Assembly (NCBI GenBank): GCA_011773795.1
Contig: WVWW01000083.1
Coordinates: 1-17,095 of the forward strand
Length of the DNA: 17,095 nucleotides
Direction of reading: 5' to 3'
Source: Acidobacteriota bacterium
GTDB taxonomy: Bacteria; Acidobacteriota; Polarisedimenticolia; Polarisedimenticolales; Polarisedimenticolaceae
Shown here: piece after piece, positions 9,311 through 15,273 of the stretch
Numbering within the stretch: position 1 is the first letter of the stretch
Layout of the letters: each line of letters starts with the position of its first letter
Position numbers and translations under genes: made by a program
Notes under the pieces: generated by a model
What the model was told of the DNA's origin: nothing
What the model saw: only the letters and a program-made list of their open reading frames with translations
Databases searched by the model: none

Positions 9311-10009
9311 ATGCCCGGACGGGACGGACTGTTTCTACACGAAGAGATACTGTTGCTGGCGCTGCGTGACGAGGCGGGCACGTTCGCCTCCGGCACGCAG
9401 TACAGCTTCGGCATGGGGGGTGCGATCCTGGCCGAGCTGTTGCTCGACGAGCGCATCCGTGTCGTCACCCCGAAGAAGACTCCCCTCGCCGAGGTCGTCG
9501 GCTTCGGTCGCGTCGGGGACCCGGTGATCGACGAGTGCCTGCAGAAGGTCCGCGACGCCAAGAAGCGGGCGTCGCTTCAGACCTGGGTGTCCCGATTCGC
9601 GCACATCAAGGACCTCCGCCACCGCGTGGCCCGGCGACTGGCCCGGCGCGGCATCCTGCGCGTCGATCAGGACAAGGTGCTGTTGATCTTCAACCGGACG
9701 ATCTACCCCGAACTCGATCCCGGGCCGGAGCGCCGCATCCTCGAGCGGCTGCGAAACGCGATCTTCGGTGGCGCGACCGACATCGACCCGCGGACCGTTG
9801 CCCTGGTCGCGCTCGCGCACCACACCGGTCTGCTGAGTGCCAATTTCGACAAGAAAGAGTTGAAGGAGCGAAAGGACCGCATCGACAGGATCATCAACGG
9901 CGACCTGACCGCCCGGGCGACCAAGGCGGCGATCGAGGCCATGCAGGCCGCCGTGATGGTCGCCTGCATCGTTCCCGCGATCATGACGACGACGATCGCG
10001 AGTCGCTGA
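9311..10009 (+). CDS. GPP34 (GOLPH3/Vps74)-family protein
   Basis: This 232-residue protein has the GPP34 domain layout. It opens with EEILLLALRDEAGT (11-24), followed by the glycine-rich GMGGAILAELLLDERI (34-49). A helical middle holds W92 and the stretch LRHRVARRLARRGILR (102-117), then YPELDPGPERRILERLR (132-148) and DPRTVALVALAHHTGLL (159-175). In eukaryotes the family binds phosphatidylinositol-4-phosphate and retains Golgi glycosyltransferases; the bacterial members, best known from Actinobacteria, have no settled function. The highly basic 102-117 stretch could contact membranes. The C-terminus (about 207-230: AIEAMQAAVMVACIVPAIM and following) is hydrophobic and may insert in or lie on a membrane. 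It has its own Shine-Dalgarno leader and appears monocistronic, diverging from the HD gene. Family assignment is from recognised motifs, not a search. Confidence 0.82.
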   Translation: MPGRDGLFLHEEILLLALRDEAGTFASGTQYSFGMGGAILAELLLDERIRVVTPKKTPLAEVVGFGRVGDPVIDECLQKVRDAKKRASLQTWVSRFAHIKDLRHRVARRLARRGILRVDQDKVLLIFNRTIYPELDPGPERRILERLRNAIFGGATDIDPRTVALVALAHHTGLLSANFDKKELKERKDRIDRIINGDLTARATKAAIEAMQAAVMVACIVPAIMTTTIASR

Positions 10010-10034
10010 TCCCCCGGGTCGCGATCCGTCTCGC

Positions 10035-10102
10035 GGAAAACGGGTTTTCCCCCGCTGGCAATCCGGTACAATGACGCCCGCACGGACTTCGGGAGACCCA
10101 GC
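10035..10102 (+). promoter_or_regulatory. Promoter/leader of the amidohydrolase operon with a dyad at -35
   Basis: TACAAT at 10067-10072 matches TATAAT at 5 of 6 positions and predicts a leader of about 24 nt containing GGGAG just before the ATG at 10103. Upstream, GGAAAAC (10035-10041) and GTTTTCC (10044-10050) form a near-continuous palindrome overlying the expected -35 region, which matches the consensus only weakly. It may be an operator or a weak hairpin after the GPP34 gene; it has no following T-tract. Confidence 0.45.
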
Positions 10103-13100
10103 ATGAATTCAAAAAAATCGAAGGCGCCGGTCTTGCTCTGCGCCACGACGTTGACCTGCGCACTCCTGTCCACGGCGGTCCCCGCCGAGGAGCCCGCGCG
10201 GCCGCCCTACTACGCGATCGAAAACGTGCGCGTCGTCTCGGGCGCCGGCGCGCCGGTCGACGGCGCCACGGTCCTGGTCGCCGACGGGCTGATCGCGGCG
10301 GTCGGCACCGCGGTCGACGTCCCCGCCGACGCGTGGGTCGTCGACGGCGAGGGTTTCACCGTTTTTCCCGGCCTGATCGACGCGATGACGACGATGGGGC
10401 AGAAGCAGGAAAGCGACTCGGGCGGCAGGCCGGGCGGCGGCGGTTTCGGCGGCGGCGGCGGACCGACGATCCGGGGCCCCGAAGATCGTCCCGGAACGAC
10501 CCCGTGGGTCGCAGTCGCCGACGGGCTGGCCGACGACGGCCGCGTCGAGAAGTGGCGCGAGGCGGGTTTCACCGCGGCGATGAGCTCGCCGACCGACGGC
10601 TTGTTCCCCGGCCAGGCGGCGTTGATCACCCTCGGCGGCAGCAGCGAGCTGCGCGAGCGGGTGGTGGCGACGCCGGTGGCGCAGCGCGTGAACTTCCGCG
10701 GCGGCGGTGGGTTCCGGTCGTTCCCCGGATCGTTGATGGGCGGCCTCTCGTACGTCAAGCAGGTGCTGTCGGACACGCGGCACTACGCCGAGAGCAAGGC
10801 GCTCTACGCGTCCTCGCCGCTGGGCCGCGAGCGGCCGGCGCACGACCGCGCGCTGGAACCGTTGGAGATGGCGCTCGCCGACTCCACCCCGTTCCTCATG
10901 CCGGCGCAGCTCGCGCGCGAGATCGACCGCGTGCTGAAGATCCGCGCCGAGTTTGACGTACCGACCGTGATCTACGGCGGCCAGGGGGCGTACGAGCGCA
11001 CCGATGCGTTGAAGGCATCGAAGACGGCGGTGCTGGTCAGCCTCGACTGGCCGGAGGAGGAGAAGGACCGCGACCCCGAGGCCGACACTCCCTTCCGCAC
11101 GCTCTACCACCGGCGCATGGCGCCGACGACCCCTGCCGCGCTGGCCGCGGCCGGCGTCGACTTCGCGCTCTACTCCGACACGTTGTCGTCCACCTCCGCG
11201 ATCTTCGAGAAGATCCGCACCGCGGTCGACGCGGGGCTGTCCAACGAGGACGCGTTGGCCGCGCTCACCTCGGGCGCGGCGAAGATCTTCGGCGTCGACG
11301 ACCGGCTCGGCACGATCGAGCCGGGCAAGATCGCGAACCTCGTGCTGGCGACCGACTGGCCCTGGGCCAAGGACAGCGAGGTCGAGGCGGTCTTCGTCGA
11401 CGGGCGCAAGTACGACTACGGCGAGGAGGAGGAAGATGAGGGTGACCCGCCCGCGTCGGACGTTTCCGGCACCTGGGAGGCGACGATGCAGTCGCCGCGC
11501 GGCTCGCGCGACATGACGCTCGAGCTCGAGATGGCCGAGGACGGCAAGGTCAGCGGCGAGCTCAGCAGCGACCAGGGCGACACGCCCCTCGACGACGGCC
11601 GCATGAGCGGCGACCTGCTGCGCTTCAAGACCACGCGATCGATGGGCGAGCGCTCGTTCACCGCGTCGTGGTCGCTGACCGTGGAGGGCGAGAAGCTCGA
11701 GGGCACGATGAGCGCCGGTCCGATGTCGATGGAGGTCAGCGGCGAGCGCACCGCCAAACCCGAAGAGGGCGACAAGAAGGAAGACGAGGACGAGGAGAAG
11801 GACGAGGTCACGCTCGACGAGCTTCGCGAGGCGCTCGCGCTCTACCAGGGACCGGTGGAGAAGATGGGCGACTTCGCCGTGACCAACGCCACGGTGTGGA
11901 CGGTCTCCGGCGAGACGATCGAGAACGGCACGGTGGTCGTGAAGGACGGCAAGATTGTCGCCGTCGGCACCGACGTCAAGATCCCGCGCCGGGCAGTCGT
12001 CCTCGATGCCGCGGGCGGCGCGCTGATCCCCGGGATCATCGACGCGCACTCCCACATCGCGGTCGACGGCGGCGTCAACGAGGGCTCGATCGCCGTCTCC
12101 TCGATGGTTGGCATCGAGGACGTGCTCAACCCCGACGACATCGGCATCTACCGGGCGCTGGCCGGCGGCGTGACGAGCGCCAACATCCTGCACGGAAGCT
12201 CCAACCCGATCGGCGGGCAGAACGCCGTCGTCAAGCTGCGCTGGGGCGGCGACGCGGACGACCTGCTGATCGCCGGCGCCATGCCGGGGATCAAGTTCGC
12301 GCTGGGCGAGAACCCCAAGCGCTCCAACTTCCGCGGCGCCGGCATCCCGCAGCGCTACCCGCAGACGCGGATGGGCGTGATGGACGTCATCCGCCAGGCG
12401 TTCACCGAGGCCCGCGAATACCGGAAGGAGTGGGAGGCCTACAGGAAGGCGAAGGGCTCGGCGATGCCGCCGCGCCGCGACCTGAAGCTCGAGCCGCTGG
12501 TCGAGATCCTGGAGGGCAAGCGGCTGGTCCACTCCCACTGCTACCGCGCGGACGAGATCCTGCAGCTGCTGCGGCTGGCCGAGGAGTTCGGCTTCCGGGT
12601 CGCCACGTTGCAGCACGTGCTGGAGGGCTACAAGGTGGCCGACGAGATCGCCGCGCACGGCGCGGGCGCGTCGACCTTCTCCGACTGGTGGGGCTACAAG
12701 GTCGAGGCGTACGACGCGATCCCGCACAACGCGGCGCTGATGGCCGAGCGCGGCGTCGTCGTCTCGATCAACTCCGACAGCGGCGAGGAGATGCGCCACC
12801 TGAACCAGGAGGCCGCGAAGGCGGTCAAGTGGGGCGGCATGGACGAGGTCGCCGCGCTGGCGACCGTCACGCTCAACCCCGCGAGGCAGTTCCGCATCGA
12901 CGACCGCGTCGGCTCGATCGAGGTCGGCAAGGACGCCGACCTGGTGCTCTACGACGGCCATCCGCTGTCGATCCGCTCCGTCGTGCAGAAGACCTGGGTC
13001 GACGGGGATCTCTACTTCGACCGCGAGGCCGATCGCGCGCGCCAGGCCGGGATCGACGCGATCAAGAAGCGTCTGCTCGGCACGGACGAGGACGACGAAG

Positions 13101-13201
13101 ACGAAGACGAGGAAAGCGAGGACGGCGGCGAGGGCGGGTCCGATCCGCCGGAGGTTCGCTGGCACGACGAGATGACTTACAGCTGCCGGGAGGTGCACTG
13201 A
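10103..13201 (+). CDS. Exported tandem amidohydrolase: site-less N-domain, beta-rich insert, intact C-domain
   Basis: This is a 1032-residue protein with a signal peptide (KKSK, hydrophobic core 9-25, AVPA cleavage near 28). Domain 1 (about 36-440) has amidohydrolase framing (VFPGLIDA at 87-94, then RLGTIEPGKIANLVL at 401-415), but the metal-binding HxH that should follow GLIDA reads MTTMG, followed by a glycine-rich loop (108-120). Residues about 452-550 (VSGTWEATM to VSGERTA) look like a small beta-rich domain, bounded by acidic linkers. Domain 2 (about 588-970) is an imidazolonepropionase-like amidohydrolase with candidate metal site HSH 649-651, Lys731 in GIKFALGENPK, His810/His812, His838 and Asp892. 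The tail (994-1013) is Asp/Glu-rich. The substrate is unknown; the fold family hydrolyses C-N bonds in small cyclic or acyl compounds. The ATG is preceded by GGGAG, and the stop overlaps the next start. Confidence 0.9.
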   Translation: MNSKKSKAPVLLCATTLTCALLSTAVPAEEPARPPYYAIENVRVVSGAGAPVDGATVLVADGLIAAVGTAVDVPADAWVVDGEGFTVFPGLIDAMTTMGQKQESDSGGRPGGGGFGGGGGPTIRGPEDRPGTTPWVAVADGLADDGRVEKWREAGFTAAMSSPTDGLFPGQAALITLGGSSELRERVVATPVAQRVNFRGGGGFRSFPGSLMGGLSYVKQVLSDTRHYAESKALYASSPLGRERPAHDRALEPLEMALADSTPFLMPAQLAREIDRVLKIRAEFDVPTVIYGGQGAYERTDALKASKTAVLVSLDWPEEEKDRDPEADTPFRTLYHRRMAPTTPAALAAAGVDFALYSDTLSSTSAIFEKIRTAVDAGLSNEDALAALTSGAAKIFGVDDRLGTIEPGKIANLVLATDWPWAKDSEVEAVFVDGRKYDYGEEEEDEGDPPASDVSGTWEATMQSPRGSRDMTLELEMAEDGKVSGELSSDQGDTPLDDGRMSGDLLRFKTTRSMGERSFTASWSLTVEGEKLEGTMSAGPMSMEVSGERTAKPEEGDKKEDEDEEKDEVTLDELREALALYQGPVEKMGDFAVTNATVWTVSGETIENGTVVVKDGKIVAVGTDVKIPRRAVVLDAAGGALIPGIIDAHSHIAVDGGVNEGSIAVSSMVGIEDVLNPDDIGIYRALAGGVTSANILHGSSNPIGGQNAVVKLRWGGDADDLLIAGAMPGIKFALGENPKRSNFRGAGIPQRYPQTRMGVMDVIRQAFTEAREYRKEWEAYRKAKGSAMPPRRDLKLEPLVEILEGKRLVHSHCYRADEILQLLRLAEEFGFRVATLQHVLEGYKVADEIAAHGAGASTFSDWWGYKVEAYDAIPHNAALMAERGVVVSINSDSGEEMRHLNQEAAKAVKWGGMDEVAALATVTLNPARQFRIDDRVGSIEVGKDADLVLYDGHPLSIRSVVQKTWVDGDLYFDREADRARQAGIDAIKKRLLGTDEDDEDEDEESEDGGEGGSDPPEVRWHDEMTYSCREVH

Positions 13202-13203
13202 TG
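13188..13203 (+). promoter_or_regulatory. Shine-Dalgarno and TGATG stop-start overlap of the amidohydrolase pair
   Basis: GGGAGGT at 13188-13194 lies inside the last codons of the upstream gene, 6 nt before ATG 13201. The upstream stop TGA (13199-13201) shares its A with that ATG. This is a classic layout for translational coupling and settles the downstream start, even though the frame is open far upstream. Confidence 0.8.
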
Positions 13204-14511
13204 CGCGGCGTGACGACGAGAACGATGACGGTCTTCACCCTGGCGCTGCTGTGCTGGGCCGGAACGTCCGGCGCCGACACCCTGGTCATCCGGGGCGGCA
13301 CGGTGCACCCGGTCGCCGGCGAGCCCTTCGTCGGCAACGTGGTCGTCGAGGACGGCGTCGTCTCCGCCGTCGGGCCCGACGCCACGGCACCGAACGCGCG
13401 AACGATCGACGCCGCGGGCAAGCACGTCTACCCCGGCATGTTCGACGCCCTCTCACAGCTCGGCCTGCTCGAGGTGGGCGCGGTCGCCGCGACCGACGAC
13501 CAGGCGGAGATGGGCACCTACAACCCGCACCTGCAGGCCACGACGGCGATCCACCCGGCCAGCGAGGTGATTCCCGTGACGCGCGCGAACGGCATCACCC
13601 ACACCGTGGTCGCGCCGCAGAGCGATGGCGACGGTGTGATCGCCGGGCGCGCGGCGCTGGTCAACCTCGACGGCTGGACGGTCGAGGAGATGGCCATCGA
13701 TCCGGCGATCGCGCTGGTCGTGAGCTGGCCCGCGATCCAGACACGACGCTTCGACTTCGCGACCTTCAGCATCAAGGAGACGCCGTTCAACGAGGCCAAG
13801 GAGAACGCCGAGAAGAAGCAGGGCGAACTGGGCGACTGGATCGAGGCCGCGCGGCACTACAGCCAGGCGGTGGACTCCGGTAACGGGCGCGCCGAGAAGG
13901 ATCTCAAGCTCGACGCGCTGTCGCAGTTCCTCGAGGGCCGGGCACCCGTCATCGTGCTGGCCAACAACAAACGGGACATCGAGGGGGCGGTCGAGTTTGC
14001 CGAGGAGGAGGGTCTGAAGATCATCCTCGGTGGCGCGCGCGATGCATGGAAGGTCAAGGAGATGCTCGCGGAGAAGGAAATCCCCGTGATCCTCGGTCTG
14101 ACGCAGAGCCTGCCGCGGGAGCAGGACGATCCGCACGACCGGCCGTTCAGGAACCCCGCGGAGCTGGTCGAGGCGGGGGTGAAGATCGCCTTCTCGTCCG
14201 GCGCCGGCGGGGGCTTCGGCCCCGGCGGACCGCACAATTCCCGCACGACACCGTACGAGGCCGGGCACGCGATCCCGTACGGGCTGTCGGAAGAGGATGC
14301 GCTCAAGGCGCTGACGCTGTGGCCCGCCGAGATCCTCGGCGTCGCCGACCGGCTGGGCACGATCGAGCCGGGCAAGGCGGCCAACCTGATCGTGACCGAC
14401 GGCAGCCCGCTGGACATCACGACCCGCATCGAGCACCTGATCATCGCGGGCCGCGAGGTGTCCACGTCGAACAAGCACCGCGCCCTCTACGAGAGGTACC
14501 GCTCCAGATAA
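13201..14511 (+). CDS. Exported amidohydrolase-like protein lacking the metal-binding HxH
   Basis: This 436-residue protein has a signal peptide (TTRTMT, hydrophobic core, cleavage after about residue 25, TSGA). The amidohydrolase scaffold is clear: N-terminal beta-sandwich (LVIRGGTVHPVAG, VVVEDGVVSAVG), PGMFDA at 78-83, and the C-terminal ADRLGTIEPGKAANLIVTDG. However, the HxH after the PG(L/M)(I/F)DA motif is replaced by LSQLG (84-88), so canonical metal binding looks lost. The segment NPHLQATTAIHPASEVIPVTRANGI (108-132) is conserved, as far as I recall, in a group of non-canonical amidohydrolase-like proteins in Acidobacteriota and Bacteroidota. It could be a pseudoenzyme partner of the preceding protein or use other ligands. 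It is co-transcribed with, and translationally coupled to, the upstream gene, and resembles that gene's domain 1 in lacking the motif. A terminator-like hairpin follows its stop. Confidence 0.88.
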   Translation: MRGVTTRTMTVFTLALLCWAGTSGADTLVIRGGTVHPVAGEPFVGNVVVEDGVVSAVGPDATAPNARTIDAAGKHVYPGMFDALSQLGLLEVGAVAATDDQAEMGTYNPHLQATTAIHPASEVIPVTRANGITHTVVAPQSDGDGVIAGRAALVNLDGWTVEEMAIDPAIALVVSWPAIQTRRFDFATFSIKETPFNEAKENAEKKQGELGDWIEAARHYSQAVDSGNGRAEKDLKLDALSQFLEGRAPVIVLANNKRDIEGAVEFAEEEGLKIILGGARDAWKVKEMLAEKEIPVILGLTQSLPREQDDPHDRPFRNPAELVEAGVKIAFSSGAGGGFGPGGPHNSRTTPYEAGHAIPYGLSEEDALKALTLWPAEILGVADRLGTIEPGKAANLIVTDGSPLDITTRIEHLIIAGREVSTSNKHRALYERYRSR

Positions 14512-14516
14512 ACACC

Positions 14517-14546
14517 AAATAGCGGCAGGGCTATTTCTTGTTCTCG
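14517..14546 (+). terminator. Candidate Rho-independent terminator after the amidohydrolase operon
   Basis: AAATAGC (14517-14523) and GCTATTT (14530-14536) form a perfect 7-bp stem with a 6-nt loop (GGCAGG), starting 6 nt after the stop codon. The T-rich run CTTGTTCT follows. The stem is A/T-heavy, so termination may be modest; nevertheless it is the clearest terminator-like structure in the window. Confidence 0.5.
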
Positions 14547-14609
14547 TCCGTCAACCCCGGCCGGGACCCGACCGTCACGCCGGGGGGGTGGCCGGGACCA
14601 CTCCCCGTG

Positions 14610-14626
14610 TGAGAGAATCTCTCTCA
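14610..14626. promoter_or_regulatory. 17-bp dyad upstream of the STAS gene
   Basis: TGAGAGA (14610-14616) and TCTCTCA (14620-14626) are perfect inverted repeats around ATC, ending 17 nt before the STAS ATG at 14644. A weak -10-like GAGAAT lies inside it (14613-14618). A GA-rich AAGGG (14631-14635) between the dyad and the ATG could be the ribosome binding site. An operator role is a guess from position and symmetry. Confidence 0.45.
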
Positions 14627-14643
14627 ACGAAAGGGCGAGCGCG

Positions 14644-15048
14644 ATGGAGATTAAGGTGCGCGACTCGGGGTCGATTGCGATCGTCGAGGCGCCCCACCGG
14701 GTCGCCGCGACCCAGGGGGCCAGCACGCTGCGCCGCAGGCTGACGGAGCTGATGAACGACGGCCGCCGTCAGATCTTGGTGGAACTGCAGAACGCGAAGT
14801 ACGCCGATTCGTTCGGCCTCGCCGAGCTCGCCGCATCTTTCAACGAAGCCCAAAACCGAGGGGTGACGATGGTGTTCCACTGTCCTCCCGGTCGGGTCCG
14901 GGAGCTCCTCAACGTGACGCGACTCGACGAAGTCTTCCCGATCCACGAGGATGAGCAGGCCGCCATCGCGGCCGTCCAGGGCACCGGGGCTTCCGCCGAG
15001 CCGTCGGGCTCCGAGGAACCGAGTCTGCGACCGTCACGACGACAGTGA
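14644..15048 (+). CDS. STAS-domain protein (anti-sigma factor antagonist-like)
   Basis: This 134-residue cytoplasmic protein has a single STAS domain (about 1-108) and a disordered, Ser/Glu-rich tail (112-134). The pattern is alternating beta strands and helices: MEIKVRDSGSIAIVEAP, a helix 24-38, RQILVELQNAKYADSFGL at 42-59, a helix, TMVFHCPPGRVRELLNV, then VFPIHEDEQAAIAAV. In SpoIIAA-type proteins the conserved D-S-S-G loop carries the phosphorylated Ser; here it reads D55-S56-F57-G58, keeping the aligned phosphorylatable Ser but replacing the second Ser by Phe. It most likely works in partner switching with an anti-sigma or other kinase/phosphatase. No RsbW-type kinase gene is adjacent; the Hanks-type kinases nearby could in principle act on it, but nothing here shows that. 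The start is chosen by the domain edge. Confidence 0.87.
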   Translation: MEIKVRDSGSIAIVEAPHRVAATQGASTLRRRLTELMNDGRRQILVELQNAKYADSFGLAELAASFNEAQNRGVTMVFHCPPGRVRELLNVTRLDEVFPIHEDEQAAIAAVQGTGASAEPSGSEEPSLRPSRRQ

Positions 15049-15273
15049 TCGCTCGCTACAGCCACGGCAAACGATCAATCACCACTCAGCTCGCGGAGCA
15101 TCCGAGCCGACAAGCCGTCGTCACGCTGGTGCAGGGTGGGCGGTAGCGGTGGTGGTAAACGGGGCCGCCCGCCACGGGGTTCGGACCCGGACGGCAACAC
15201 GGGCCCTCGGAACGGCCCCGATGGTTGAATCGAAGCATCCCTCGGCGGTCGGGTCAATGATGCATGCGCATCA
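15049..15273. other. Hairpin-rich intergenic region between convergent STAS and kinase 3 genes
   Basis: I see no convincing gene in this stretch. It holds a chain of inverted repeats: CGGGGCCG (15160-15167) with CGGCCCCG (15213-15220); GGGT/ACCC (15177-15180 and 15185-15188) around TCGG; GGTTGAAT (15223-15230) with ATTCAACC (15276-15283); and AATGATGC (15256-15263) with GCATCATT (15268-15275). The last hairpin overlaps the stop codon of kinase 3 and its right arm abuts the right arm of the preceding pair. There is no good T-tract on either side, so simple intrinsic termination is uncertain. Confidence 0.55.

Noticed and set aside
9199..9561. Upstream extension of the HD hydrolase frame
   Set aside because: The added 121 residues are antisense to the GPP34 gene and Ser/Arg-rich without domain content; ATG 9198 has a -10-like element at the right distance.
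10035..10050. GGAAAAC/GTTTTCC as an intrinsic terminator after the GPP34 gene
   Set aside because: The loop would be only 2-4 nt and no T-tract follows; it overlaps the expected -35 region of the next gene, so an operator or promoter part is at least as likely.
10430..10465. GGC-rich repeats as a possible CRISPR or tandem array
   Set aside because: They encode the glycine-rich loop (residues 108-120) in frame and have no regular repeat-spacer structure.
10109..13198. A 1029-codon open frame antisense to the large amidohydrolase gene
   Set aside because: It lies wholly within the sense gene in a GC-rich frame, has Arg/Asp/Val/Leu-rich translation without motifs, and the sense frame has clear domains and a signal peptide.
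11668..13200. Upstream extension of the second amidohydrolase frame
   Set aside because: The frame is open but the translated extension is Arg/Gly-rich noise within the upstream gene. The Shine-Dalgarno, TGATG overlap and signal peptide place the start at 13201.
15174..15192. T-arm-like GGGTTCGGACCC suggesting a tRNA
   Set aside because: The loop is too short for a T-arm, and no acceptor stem, D-arm or anticodon arm could be found around it.
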